Source of the DNA: Natrinema sp. DC36
Lineage (GTDB): Archaea > Halobacteriota > Halobacteria > Halobacteriales > Natrialbaceae
Direction of reading: 5' to 3'
Assembly (NCBI RefSeq): GCF_020405225.1
Contig: NZ_CP084472.1
Span: forward strand, 1,426,001-1,490,000
DNA length: 64,000 bases
The position numbers and the translations under genes were made by a program. The notes under the pieces are model-generated. The model did not search any database. It was not told the DNA's origin and worked only from the letters and a program-made list of their open reading frames with translations. Shown here piece by piece: positions 17,825 through 26,478 of this stretch (the first letter of the stretch is position 1; every line of letters begins with the position of its first letter).

Positions 17825-19489
17825 CTACACGTCGAAGCCGAAGTTGAAGTCGCCCTGCCACTCCGCTCGTTCCCCGGCGAAGTTGGTTTCACCGTAGTGC
17901 CGATTGCCGACCCACAGTACCGACGAGAGCGTCGTCTCGGGGTCGCTCATCACGAGTCCCTCGAAGAACGAGCTTTCGACGGTGTGGTCCGCACCGCTCT
18001 CGGCGAATCGGAGGCTCGCGCCGTCGGCTTCGACCGTACAGCTATCGAGCTCGAGTCGGTTGATGTCCTCACCGCCGTTCGTGACGAAGACGCCGTGTCG
18101 ATCAGTCGAGGACTGCGGTCCGATGTCGAACTCGCAGTCGTTGAACGTGACGTTCGACGATCGGACGTAGACCGCGTAATCGGAAATCGTCGGACTCGAG
18201 CGGTCGGTTATCGTACAGCCCTCGAAAAGGGTCGGTGCGTGGTCGTTGTCGTTGATCCGGATCGCTCGGCCGTCGGTTCCCTCGTCCCCGATGTGTACGT
18301 CGGTTAGTCTGGCGGGTCCGTCCTGGGTCAGACGAATGATTTCGGTGTCTTTCTTGATCTGGTTGTTCACCAGCAACTGGGAGACCAGCTGACCGCCGCC
18401 GCTCTCGATCCAGAGACCGGACCACGGGAAGCCGGGGTGTTCGGTCATCGTGATCTGGCAGTCCTGTACGTAGTCGTTGGGGCCGATTCGGATGCCCGCA
18501 CCGGCACAGTTGCGGACGTGACAACCGGTAATGATATTTCGGCCGTCGTCTCCCGAGACGTAGATTCCGTTATCGATGTAGCCCGACACCTGACAACCCT
18601 CCCAGAAGTTCGTACCGTGATTGTAAACGTCCGAACTGAAGGGGATCGCGTGGCCGACGTGAGTCGATCGGTCGGACGCCGTATCACCGTTACCGAGGTG
18701 GCAGCCGCTGATGACGTTGGTCGTCGAGGACCGAACCCCGTCGACCAGGATCGTGTGTCGGTCGCCGCCGTACTCGAGATTGAGCCTGTCACGCGTCCCC
18801 CGCATCGAGACGTTCTCCATGTGCCCGTACCGGTAGGTGAACCAGCGAGCGATACCGGCGTCGTACTCGCCCCGAATGTCGACCTGTAGGTCTCGCATGA
18901 CGGTCCGCTGGGCGTGCGGGAGCGACGCGTCCAGCGATCCGACGGTCATCAGGCGGTCGACGTCCTGATCGGTCACTCTCAAGACTGCGAACGGATCGCC
19001 GACGATGCCCAGGTACTCGTGGGCGTCGAAGTGGATGTTGTCGGTCTCGACGTGCCACGTCCCGGCGGGTATCTCGTATCGGTGGTTTCGCTCCGTCGGT
19101 TTGAACGAGGTGTAGTGGTCCTCGATCGCGGCCCAGAGGTCATCTCCCTCGGGTTCCACCCCGAGATCGTCGCGAACGTCGACGATGTTCGGGTTCGTAT
19201 CCCCACGAACGCTAACGGTGTTCGGAGCGGATTGGGTCGCCGAGAGCGAGCCGTCGAAATTCAACTGCGACACGGTATCGGCGATCGTCGTTCCCGAGTC
19301 GGTCACAGTTATCCCGCGTGCGGACGCATCAGTTTGTGCTGCAGCGACGCCGGTGCCCTGCGATCCTGATGCGGCCGTGCCGGTAACGACACTGCCGAGC
19401 CCTATCGCGGCGAGCGATCGGATGTACGAACGACGTGTCGTGTCTCCAGTAGTGCCAGTCGATCCGTCATGCTGATGGTCGGTTTCCAT
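17825..19489 (-). CDS. Tat-exported right-handed parallel beta-helix protein
   Basis: 554 residues from ATG 19489; an upstream in-frame start at 19531 is less likely because it places extra residues before the signal. The Tat signal is TTRRSYIRSLAAIGLGS (about 17-33) with an AAA/AQT-type cleavage region near 55. The rest shows repeating short beta-strand turns (GCHLGN, GCQVSG, GCHVRN, DCQI, GCTI, DCEF, SCTV), the pattern of pectate-lyase-like beta-helices. The family includes polysaccharide lyases, depolymerases and adhesins; no catalytic residues can be assigned. It is convergent to the Fe-S gene, in the accessory region between tRNA-Ser and the IS element. Confidence 0.85.
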   Translation of the reverse strand: METDHQHDGSTGTTGDTTRRSYIRSLAAIGLGSVVTGTAASGSQGTGVAAAQTDASARGITVTDSGTTIADTVSQLNFDGSLSATQSAPNTVSVRGDTNPNIVDVRDDLGVEPEGDDLWAAIEDHYTSFKPTERNHRYEIPAGTWHVETDNIHFDAHEYLGIVGDPFAVLRVTDQDVDRLMTVGSLDASLPHAQRTVMRDLQVDIRGEYDAGIARWFTYRYGHMENVSMRGTRDRLNLEYGGDRHTILVDGVRSSTTNVISGCHLGNGDTASDRSTHVGHAIPFSSDVYNHGTNFWEGCQVSGYIDNGIYVSGDDGRNIITGCHVRNCAGAGIRIGPNDYVQDCQITMTEHPGFPWSGLWIESGGGQLVSQLLVNNQIKKDTEIIRLTQDGPARLTDVHIGDEGTDGRAIRINDNDHAPTLFEGCTITDRSSPTISDYAVYVRSSNVTFNDCEFDIGPQSSTDRHGVFVTNGGEDINRLELDSCTVEADGASLRFAESGADHTVESSFFEGLVMSDPETTLSSVLWVGNRHYGETNFAGERAEWQGDFNFGFDV

Positions 19490-19771
19490 CACGAATTCAC
19501 AGTCACGAATTCCCGAATTTGTTATACCCAATCTACTGATAATTTCACAACTGCAAGCGGCCGCGGATCAGTTTTCTTCCTGCAATCGTCCCGGAGACGA
19601 TCAGTAGGCCCACGCATATCGCGGGCGATCAATCACGACGCCGTCCCCGGGAAACTACTGACTATAATCGATCCTAATCGTGATCCGCCTACGCCAGATC
19701 GGAAGTGGCCTTCCCGTCGAGACCTGTCCGAAACCACATGTATTCAAGCGACTCGAGTCGAAGTATCGATT

Positions 19772-19972
19772 ATGGACCGTCGGAAGCGGCTGATCGTCGG
19801 GTGTCTCTGGGTCGGGGTCGCAGCGGTAATGGCGACGACCCTCGACCTCGGGGTCCCGTCGTCGGTGGGCGAGATCGCACGGCTGTTCGTCATCATCGTC
19901 GCCCTCTTCCTGGCGAGCGTCTATCTGCTCGATCCGTGGGATCTCGTTAGCGATCCCTTCCGCCAGGAGTGA
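19772..19972 (+). CDS. Small membrane protein (66 aa), hypothetical
   Basis: 66 residues: a basic MDRRKR start, one hydrophobic helix at about 7-25 and a second at 36-54, then an acidic DPWDLVSDPFRQE tail. The start at 19772 is taken because the positively charged N-terminus followed by a helix is a natural membrane-insertion pattern, while the upstream open frame to 19469 reads as non-coding. The stop lies one base before the convergent stop of the TnpB gene, so the IS element inserted right at its 3' end or carries it. Function unknown. Confidence 0.6.
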   Translation: MDRRKRLIVGCLWVGVAAVMATTLDLGVPSSVGEIARLFVIIVALFLASVYLLDPWDLVSDPFRQE

Positions 19973-19973
19973 A

Positions 19974-21205
19974 CTACCCCGCCCTGTTCGGCCTGACGGC
20001 CTCGCTGAGGACGGGGCTTCCTGTTTCTAAGACGCGCTTTGCAGGAACCGAATCGATTCCCGTAGGGAGCGCAGTCTCCGCAGGCATTGAATCGGGGTGA
20101 ACCACCCCTACTTCGGTGAGTCCGCGAGAAAGGATGTTGTAGGCGGCGTTGAGGTCGCGGTCCGCCTCGAATCCGCATGAAGGGCACGAGTGTTCGCGTA
20201 CCCACAGCGGTTTGTCGGTCGCAACGCCACAGTTGGAACACTCTTTGGTCGTTCCAGCCGGTTCGACGGCCACGAAGTGCGTCCCTTCGCGGTCGCACTT
20301 GTATTCGAGCATCCGAAGGAACGTTCCCCACGCCGCTCCGGCGCGGTTGCGGCTGTTCGAGGGGAGTTCCATCAACCCCTTCGCGTCGAGGTCTTCGACC
20401 GCTACGAGGTCGTATTCCCGAGCGTAGTAGTTCGAGAGCTTGTGCAGGAAGTCCCGACGCTTCCGCTTCAGGTCGGCGTGGCGTCGGGCGACGATGCGCT
20501 GTTGCGTGCGGTAGTTCGCCGAGCCGTGTTCCTTCCGCGAGAGCTTGCGTTGTTCGCGTTCTAACCGCTCGCGTTCGTCGGTTAGGTCGGGGCCTTCGAC
20601 GGCGGTCCCGTTGCTGTCGTGAGCGTACTTCAGGATACCCACGTCGATTCCGATGCATTTCTCGGGATTCTCGGGCTTCGGTGGCGCGTCGTTCTCGGTT
20701 TCGATTCCGAGGACGGCGAACCACTCGCCGGTCGGTTCCTGCTTGACGACGACCTCCTTGATCGTGGCGTCGTCCGGGACCTCGCGGTGATAGACCATCG
20801 GAACGTCGCCGATCTTGGAAAGAGAGAGAGTACAGGCCGACCGCTCGTGTTGTTGAGCTTGAAGCCGGTTTGACTGTACTTGATCGAACGGTATTCCTGC
20901 GGGGCTTTCCACCGAAGCTCTCCGACGCGGTAGCCGTTGTCCTTCCGCCCCTTCAGTGTCGAAAGGTTGTCGTACAGACGTTGTACGACTTTCTGAAGCA
21001 CCTTCGAGTGAACGTCCTGCAGGTCTGTCCACTCGCATTTGAGGTCCGGGAGGAGCTTCTGCTCGGAGTAGGCGGAGGTTCCGTCCACTCTGTTGAGTCG
21101 GTGAAGGAAGTGGTTATAGACCTGCCGGCAGGTATCGACGGTCCACGCTAACCGCTCGTGGAGTTCGTCGGTCGGTTTGAGCCTGTACCGGTAGTTGTAG
21201 CGCAT
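19974..21205 (-). pseudogene. tnpB: RNA-guided endonuclease TnpB, frameshifted in a (CT)5 tract
   Basis: The N-terminal part (MRYNYRYRLKPT..., from 21205) and the C-terminal part lie in two frames that switch at a (CT)5 run, seen as (AG)5 at 20821-20830 on the plus strand. Removing one CT gives a continuous protein of about 410 residues reading VLSLSKIGDV across the join. The RuvC-like residues are all intact in the downstream frame: Asp in GIDVGILKYAH, Glu in VAVEDLDA and Asp in DRDLNAAYNI. The zinc ribbon CSNCG...CPSCG is intact too. The break is therefore a single recent slippage event, a sequencing error, or a recoding or phase-variable site. Intact TnpB is a nuclease guided by an RNA from the element's right end. 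Confidence 0.88.
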
Positions 21206-21208
21206 GGT

Positions 21209-21352
21209 CTACTCGTCGGATGGATCGGTGACGCGGACGACTTTGACGGTCGCGCCGGCCCACGTTTTCGGCACGTAAACATGCGCTCCGTTGCCGGATC
21301 GTTTGGCTTGTGCTTCGAGAACTTCGTGTCCTTCGACCTCGTACCGATCCAT
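21209..21352 (-). CDS. DUF2080 family transposon-associated protein (47 aa)
   Basis: 47 residues starting MDRYEVEGHEVLEAQAK, with the family core SGNGAHVYVPKTWAG and ending VTDPSDE. It reads like a small AbrB-like DNA-binding or accessory protein. In haloarchaea it is found directly ahead of tnpB in IS1341-type elements, exactly the arrangement here: its TAG is three bases before the tnpB ATG. The role is unproven; it may regulate tnpB or protect element transcripts. Identity is secure from the sequence and position. Confidence 0.85.
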   Translation of the reverse strand: MDRYEVEGHEVLEAQAKRSGNGAHVYVPKTWAGATVKVVRVTDPSDE

Positions 21353-21440
21353 TGAGCGTATATACGAGGTAGATACGCATAACGCTACCGATAGCGTGGG
21401 CCTGCGGGCCAGCAGTATCGTATTGATGAAAGATGATGAC

Positions 21441-21503
21441 GGCGCTGTATCCCCTCCCTACTCGCTCCCTCCGGTCGCTCGTTGAGGAAGGGGCCTTAGC
21501 GCC
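21441..21503. repeat. Long hairpin beyond the left side of the TnpB element
   Basis: GGCGCT (21441-21446) pairs with AGCGCC (21498-21503), and inside it CCCCTCC (21451-21457) pairs with GGAAGGGG (21486-21493), around the loop region CGCTCCCTCCGGTCGCTCG. It resembles the structured right-end/omega-RNA type stem of TnpB elements and could mark this element's left end or the remnant of another element. The rest of 21353-21672 shows no gene. Confidence 0.55.
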
Positions 21504-21672
21504 TGCGGTTAGGTAATCGTCGGCGGTGGGATCGAGATGACGACAGTCACACCGTTATTCAGCGCCCCGAAAATCGGTCGCGTCTCTGGCTCGTACGACT
21601 GTCGTCAATCAGTTCCGGAGCTACTGCGATCCGTCATGCGGTCGCTCCTGTGCGTCGGGACGGCAGATCGTC

Positions 21673-23205
21673 TCAGTCGTCGGCCGGCGCGAGCGGCTGT
21701 TGATCGGCCGCGAGCAGTCGATCCAGCGCGTCGACCATCGCTTCTACGCTCGCGCGGGTGATGTCGGCTTCGCTTCGGGCGACCGTCACCGAGCGATCGT
21801 TGCGCGCCATCGTCACCTCGACGGTAACGACGGCGTCGGTGCCGCCCGTGACCGCGTCGACGTGATAGGACTCGAGTTCGGCGTCGGCCATCGAGCCCAG
21901 CGCCTCGCGGACGGCGGAGACGGCGGCGTCGACGGGGCCGGACCCGGTGCCGCTGGCGACGCGTTCCTCGCCGTCGACGTCGAGTCGGATGCTGGCGGTC
22001 GGGACCGCTCCGCCGCTGGTGGCGGTGAGATCGAGCAGGTCGACGACGCGCTCGCGATCCTCGCCGGTGACATCCTCGGCGATGGCCAGCAGGTCGGCGT
22101 CCGTCACTCGGCGACCGCGATCGCCGAGTTCTGTGACGCGGGTCGCGATTTCCGCGACCTCGTCGTCGTCGGCCTCGACGCCGTGTTCCTCGAGCGTCGC
22201 CGCGACACCTGCGCGACCGGTATGCTTGCCGAGTGCGAGCCGACGCTCGCGGCCGACGGTTTCGGGCGCGTAGGGCTCGTACATCTTGTCGTCTTTGAGC
22301 GTGCCGTCGGTGTGGATCCCACTCTCGTGGGTAAAGGCGTTCTCGCCGATGACGGCCTTGTTCGGCGGGAGCTGAACGCCCGTCGCCCGAGAGACGATCT
22401 GTGCGAGGTCGTACAGCTCCTCGAGGTCGAGCGTCTCGACGTCGTAGACGTGATCGAGCGCGATCGCGACCTCCTCGAGGGCGACGTTGCCGGCGCGTTC
22501 GCCGAGCCCGTCGACTGTACAGTGGACGAGGTCGGCCCCCGCCGAGACGGCCGCGAGCGCGTTGGTCACGCCTAGGCCGAGGTCGTCGTGCGTGTGAGCG
22601 CTGACGGGCCCGAGTTCGGCGAGCCGAGAGACGGCCTCGTGGGTGTGTTCCGGCCCGGTGTGACCGACGGTATCCGCGAAGCAAAAGCGATCCGCGCCCG
22701 CCTCGAGGGACGTTTCCGCCAGTTCCTCGAGGTAGTCGAGATCGGCTCGGGAGCCGTCCTCGCCGATGACCTCGACCCAGAGGCCGTGGTCTTTCGCGTA
22801 GGCGACAAGTTCGGCGGTCTTCTCGAGGTTGTCCGCGCGAGAAGTACCGACCTTGCCCTCGACGTGGCGGTCGCTGGCGGGAACGACGATGTGGACGCCG
22901 TCGACGTCGCACTCGAGCGCGAGGTCGATGTCGTTCGTGATCCCGCGACAGAAGCTGGTGACGCGGGCGTCCAGATCGAGGTCGGTTACCCGCGAAATCG
23001 CCTGTCGCTCACCCGCACCGGTACAGGCGCTGCCGGCTTCGATCACGGAGACGCCGGCGCGCTCGAGAGAGCGAGCGATCTCGACTTTCTCGTCGGGCGA
23101 GAGCGAGACGCCCGGGGCTTGCTCGCCGTCGCGAAGCGTCGTGTCGAGAAGGCGCACTGTACGGTCCGATTCTACCGTCTGTTCGGGGGAGTGAGTTACA
23201 GGCAA
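21673..23205 (-). CDS. (R)-citramalate synthase / 2-isopropylmalate synthase family
   Basis: 510 residues. The catalytic TIM barrel opens with LLDTTLRDGEQAPGVS (about 19-34), the signature of the DRE-TIM metallolyase family, and contains the metal-binding HTHDDLGLG (about 203-211) and GERAGNVALEE. A linker follows (ESGIHTDG near 305), and a C-terminal regulatory LeuA-dimer domain (about 395-510). The enzyme condenses acetyl-CoA with pyruvate (citramalate, isoleucine route) or with 2-oxoisovalerate (leucine route). In haloarchaea the leucine enzyme usually sits in an ilv-leu operon; this gene is alone, which favours CimA, but I leave the symbol blank. IlvD at 52264 serves the same pathway. Confidence 0.9.
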   Translation of the reverse strand: MPVTHSPEQTVESDRTVRLLDTTLRDGEQAPGVSLSPDEKVEIARSLERAGVSVIEAGSACTGAGERQAISRVTDLDLDARVTSFCRGITNDIDLALECDVDGVHIVVPASDRHVEGKVGTSRADNLEKTAELVAYAKDHGLWVEVIGEDGSRADLDYLEELAETSLEAGADRFCFADTVGHTGPEHTHEAVSRLAELGPVSAHTHDDLGLGVTNALAAVSAGADLVHCTVDGLGERAGNVALEEVAIALDHVYDVETLDLEELYDLAQIVSRATGVQLPPNKAVIGENAFTHESGIHTDGTLKDDKMYEPYAPETVGRERRLALGKHTGRAGVAATLEEHGVEADDDEVAEIATRVTELGDRGRRVTDADLLAIAEDVTGEDRERVVDLLDLTATSGGAVPTASIRLDVDGEERVASGTGSGPVDAAVSAVREALGSMADAELESYHVDAVTGGTDAVVTVEVTMARNDRSVTVARSEADITRASVEAMVDALDRLLAADQQPLAPADD

Positions 23206-23389
23206 GAGTGGTGAGTTGCGAGTACTGCGGTTACGTTCGTCGGAGAATTTCGCATCCAGCCGGGTCGCCCCGACTTCCTCTATCCTCGGAATGCGGCGTT
23301 GAGACGGAATCTCGTGCCATTGTACTGTGTGCTATCGTATCATGCCGACTTAAATCCGCCGGTCGCGGCTCGATCGGTCGCTCTCGGTT

Positions 23390-23872
23390 CTACTCGGCCT
23401 CGAGAACCAGCCGATCGCCGGGCTCGACGTCGGCCGCAGCGCCGGCTGGGAGTTCGACGATCAGATTGGCCTCTTCGCGAGCGAAGCCCCGCCACGGCCG
23501 CAGGGTCTCGACGCGTTGGACGACGCCGTCGACGATCCAGACGGCGTCGATCGGGAAGAGGACGAACAGCATGTGGAGGTCGCGGGTTTTGGTCGAACCG
23601 AACTGAAAGGCCAGCGCGTAGTCGTCCGGAATCGATCGGCGAAACATGAGCCCGCGGGTCTGGCTGACGATCGAATCCGCGAGATCGACCGTCGTCGCCA
23701 GGATCTCGCGGTCGGTCCCGTCGTCGGACGGACTATCGGTAACCGGATCGTGGACGAGTCGCACGCCCTCGAGTGCGAAGCCGGACGCAAAAAGTGTTCT
23801 CGCCGCGTCGCTTTTCGAGTCGATACCGGCCACCCGGCCCGTCGACTCGAGCACGCGCGCCAGAGCATTCAA
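23390..23872 (-). CDS. DUF192 (UPF0127) family protein
   Basis: 160 residues. The family core is clear: the QTRGLMFRR segment (about 71-79), then LHMLFVLFPIDAVWI (about 97-111) and a C-terminal VEPGDRL strand. The N-terminal 60 residues are less conserved and carry no signal peptide, unlike many DUF192 proteins, which are exported. Biochemical function is unknown. It is divergent from the HNH-like gene at 23905 with only 32 bp between starts, so the two share a promoter region. Confidence 0.88.
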   Translation of the reverse strand: MNALARVLESTGRVAGIDSKSDAARTLFASGFALEGVRLVHDPVTDSPSDDGTDREILATTVDLADSIVSQTRGLMFRRSIPDDYALAFQFGSTKTRDLHMLFVLFPIDAVWIVDGVVQRVETLRPWRGFAREEANLIVELPAGAAADVEPGDRLVLEAE

Positions 23873-23904
23873 ATCGGCTCGCGCGTAACCCGCCGTACGC
23901 GCAC

Positions 23905-24438
23905 ATGGAGAAAACCCCGCAGGGAACCTCGGTCGGCGTCGACGACCCCTACGAGTTCGCGGGCGTCTGCGACCACCTCACCGGCGAGGGACAGTGCCGG
24001 TACGCCTTCGACCACTACGAGCACGACCCCGAGTTCGCTCGCGAGCGCGCGGACGAGGACTACGAGTGTCCCGTCGTGAACCCCGAATCGGACTGGTCGT
24101 GGGCCGACTGCCCCCACTTCCGGTCGCGCAACCGCGACCGCGAGTGCGTCCGCTGCGGGCTCGAGGAAAAACGAATCGCACACGACGACGAGCGGCCGCT
24201 GCTCGAGGAACACCACCTCTCGTACGCTCGCGACGGCGAGACCCTCTCCCACGAGATCACGATCTACCTCTGTCGGTGGTGTCACGCCAAAGTTCACAAC
24301 TCCTGGGCGCGGATCACGGACGACGCCGCGCTCGATCCCGAGGCGATCGCGGCGCTCGAGGAGCGCCGGGGTCGCGAGCAATCGGAACTGGGATTCGAGT
24401 CGGCCGCAGAGCGCTACGACGATAACGAGAAGCGATAG
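23905..24438 (+). CDS. Haloarchaeal protein with HNH-like zinc site
   Basis: 177 residues from ATG 23905 (frame open to 23773, but that region belongs to the divergent promoter and neighbour gene). Cys residues are frequent: CDHLTGEGQCRY near 24-35, CPVV and CPHF, then an HNH-like core: CVRCGLEEK (about 90), EEHHLSY (about 109-115) and YLCRWCHAKVHNSW (about 128-141). That arrangement, two CxxC pairs plus His-His and a KVH ending, matches HNH endonuclease folds, but homologues in haloarchaea are uncharacterised and a structural zinc domain is equally possible. Confidence 0.75.
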   Translation: MEKTPQGTSVGVDDPYEFAGVCDHLTGEGQCRYAFDHYEHDPEFARERADEDYECPVVNPESDWSWADCPHFRSRNRDRECVRCGLEEKRIAHDDERPLLEEHHLSYARDGETLSHEITIYLCRWCHAKVHNSWARITDDAALDPEAIAALEERRGREQSELGFESAAERYDDNEKR

Positions 24439-24497
24439 GCTCTGTCTCGAAAATCGGGCACCTCGAGGATCGATTTCGCTCGATGCGAGCACCGAGC

Positions 24498-25436
24498 CTA
24501 CGCGAGTTTTCGCAGGAGACCGTACACCGCATCGCGCAGCCGATCCGGCAGATAGCGAGCGTAGAGTCCGTACTGCGCCAGCGGGCCGACCGGGTACCGC
24601 GCCGGCGGGTCAGGGCTGGTCGCCGACTCGAGGATCGCTTCCGCCACGTCCTCGGGATCGGAGGCGAAGGGGCCGCCGCTCCCGCCGCCGATTAGCTGCG
24701 CGTCGTCGTACAGTTCGTACAGCGACTCGTAGGCCGGCGTCCGCTCGTCTTCCGGGAGTTCGTCGTCGACCCGGTCGGAGAAGTTCGTCTCGACCGGCCC
24801 GGGTTCGATCACGACGACGTCGATCCCGAACTCGTCGACTTCCCCGCGCAGGGCGTCGCTCATCGCCTCGAGCGCGTGTTTCGAGCCGGCGTAGGCACCC
24901 GCGCCGGGCATCGAGATCCGGCCGATGACGCTCGAAACGTTGACGATACACCCCTCTCCCTGGGCGCGCATGTGCGGCAGGGCGGCGCGAGTGAGTCGAT
25001 GAGGGCCGTAGACGTTGACGTCGAACTGCCGGTGGAGGTCGACCGTGGCGACGTCCTCGAGGGGCCCCATCTGGGCGTAGCCGGCGTTGTTGACGACGCA
25101 GTCGATCGATCCCGCGATGTCGACGGTTTCCTCGACGACGGATGCGACTTGCTCGGGGTCGGTGACGTCGAGCGCGAGCGTCTCGCAGCCCGCCTCCTCG
25201 AGGTCGTCGATGTCGTCGACGTTGCGCGCCGTCGCGAAGACCTGCCAGTCCTCGGCGAGGAAGGCTCGAGCGGTCGCCCGGCCGATCCCCGAGGAGCAGC
25301 CGGTGATGAGGACCGATTTCTTGCGTGTATAGCGGTCCTCGTCGGTCGTCGCGGTCTCGCGACCGCGGTCGTCCTCGACGACGGTCCCGGCCGGCTCGTC
25401 GTCGTCTGTCCCTTCGACGTCCTCAGCGGTAGCCAT
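24498..25436 (-). CDS. Short-chain dehydrogenase/reductase (classical SDR)
   Basis: 312 residues with an acidic 40-residue N-terminal extension before the Rossmann fold. Landmarks: VLITGCSSGIGRATA (about 42-56) for cofactor binding, DVTD near 90, NNAGYAQ near 116 (NNAG), Ser in NVSSVIGR near 165 and the catalytic Tyr-x3-Lys YAGSK near 180-184, followed by HALEAMSDALRGEVD. It resembles the oxidoreductases annotated as retinol- or steroid-dehydrogenase-like, substrate unknown. Third gene downstream of rhomboid and EndoV on the same strand, but 181 bp after EndoV, so co-transcription is uncertain. Confidence 0.9.
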   Translation of the reverse strand: MATAEDVEGTDDDEPAGTVVEDDRGRETATTDEDRYTRKKSVLITGCSSGIGRATARAFLAEDWQVFATARNVDDIDDLEEAGCETLALDVTDPEQVASVVEETVDIAGSIDCVVNNAGYAQMGPLEDVATVDLHRQFDVNVYGPHRLTRAALPHMRAQGEGCIVNVSSVIGRISMPGAGAYAGSKHALEAMSDALRGEVDEFGIDVVVIEPGPVETNFSDRVDDELPEDERTPAYESLYELYDDAQLIGGGSGGPFASDPEDVAEAILESATSPDPPARYPVGPLAQYGLYARYLPDRLRDAVYGLLRKLA

Positions 25437-25617
25437 ACGTGACCGGTTCGAGAGACGATACCTAAGTATCGACGGTTTGTCGCGCTCATCGTAATTTTCA
25501 GGTTCGGACGAGTTTCGATCGACTCGACCGATCGTTCCGAGATATCAAACAGCACGAAAGTCCCACCTCCCGCTGGCGGTTGAACGGCCGTCTGTAGCCG
25601 GTGGACGGTGACGAGGT

Positions 25618-26409
25618 CTACTCGAGGAGCGATTTCTTCGCTTCGTCCGCGTACTTGTCCGCGAGTCGGACCGGCTCGGGGAGTTTGTACGACGAGGCGA
25701 GCTCGAGGACGATTTCGGCCGCCGTTTCGGGGCCGACGCGGTGGCCGGAGCTGACGTACAGCGGATTGATGTACTGGTTCGGGGAGTCGTACTGGCGCGT
25801 TTGGACGGCGTAGCCGATCAGCGTTCCGTCGGGCGCGTCGACTCTCGAGTTCGATTCGATGGCGACCGTCGATCCCTCGGGAAGGTCGTCGGTGTCCGCT
25901 CGCGGCGTGCCACAGAGCAGGCTCTTCGCGACCCCGATGCTCGGCACGTCCCGGACGACGCCCATGTGCGTCGCGATCCCGGCCTGTCGGAAGTGAATCC
26001 GGCCGCTGCCGTCGAACAGCAAGAGATCGGGGTCGACTGATAGCTCTTCGAGCGCCGCGAGAATCGGCCCGCCCTCGCGAAAGGAGAGGAGGCCGGGGAT
26101 GTAGGGGATCTCGAGAGGCGTCACCGCGTGGACGCGCTCGACGACCTCGCCCCCGCGCATCGCGACGACGGCGCTCAGGGCGCGGTCCTGGTCGCCGTCC
26201 TCGTTCGTAAGGAACGACTGATCGACGCCGACGACGACCGGCGGGTCGCCGGCGCTCGCGGTCGTCGCGAGCGGATTCGAGACCGCGGCGGGATCGAACG
26301 CGAACTCGTCGTCGAAAACGGCGACGGACGCGATTTCGCGCTGGAGGGCCTCCATCTCCTCGCGCGAGAGACCGGAGCCGGGTGCGAGATCGGGGCGGGG
26401 ATTGCTCAT
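25618..26409 (-). CDS. nfi: Endonuclease V (deoxyinosine 3' endonuclease)
   Basis: 263 residues. Cuts DNA one nucleotide 3' of deoxyinosine to start repair of deaminated adenine. Active-site elements are all visible: VVGVDQSF (about 59-66, Asp), YIPGLLSFREG (about 105-115, Glu), LLLFDGSGRIHFRQAGIATHMG (about 130-151, Asp and His) and IGVAKSLLCG (about 160-169, Lys). The usual DGHG is DGSG here. It follows the rhomboid gene by 69 bp on the same strand, so the two are probably co-transcribed. Confidence 0.95.
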   Translation of the reverse strand: MSNPRPDLAPGSGLSREEMEALQREIASVAVFDDEFAFDPAAVSNPLATTASAGDPPVVVGVDQSFLTNEDGDQDRALSAVVAMRGGEVVERVHAVTPLEIPYIPGLLSFREGGPILAALEELSVDPDLLLFDGSGRIHFRQAGIATHMGVVRDVPSIGVAKSLLCGTPRADTDDLPEGSTVAIESNSRVDAPDGTLIGYAVQTRQYDSPNQYINPLYVSSGHRVGPETAAEIVLELASSYKLPEPVRLADKYADEAKKSLLE

Positions 26410-26478
26410 CGGTGTCGCGGTGATAGACGGCGGACGAAAATCAGTTGCGGGGGTTGCGAGAGACCGTCGGCGATGTGA

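Larger units (their letters stand above)
19974..21352 (-). mobile_element. IS200/IS605-superfamily, IS1341-type element (DUF2080 + tnpB, no tnpA)
   Basis: The core of a TnpB-only transposable element: a DUF2080-type accessory protein followed after three bases by TnpB, with no Y1 transposase TnpA. The right end (downstream of tnpB on the minus strand) carries a stem between 19977-19985 and 20008-20016 that overlaps the tnpB 3' end, as expected for the omega-RNA and subterminal end. The left end lies somewhere between 21353 and about 21510, where a second, longer hairpin sits. Exact termini are not resolvable because this class makes no target-site duplication; the range given is the coding core. 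Confidence 0.85.

Noticed and set aside
19974-21205. TnpB as a CRISPR Cas12 effector
   Set aside because: Size (about 410 aa), DUF2080 partner and element hairpins fit an IS1341-type TnpB; there is no array.
21037-21380. 88-residue frame across the DUF2080 gene (21114-21380 minus)
   Set aside because: The correct frame is the 47-aa DUF2080 protein, which has family motifs and direct coupling to tnpB.
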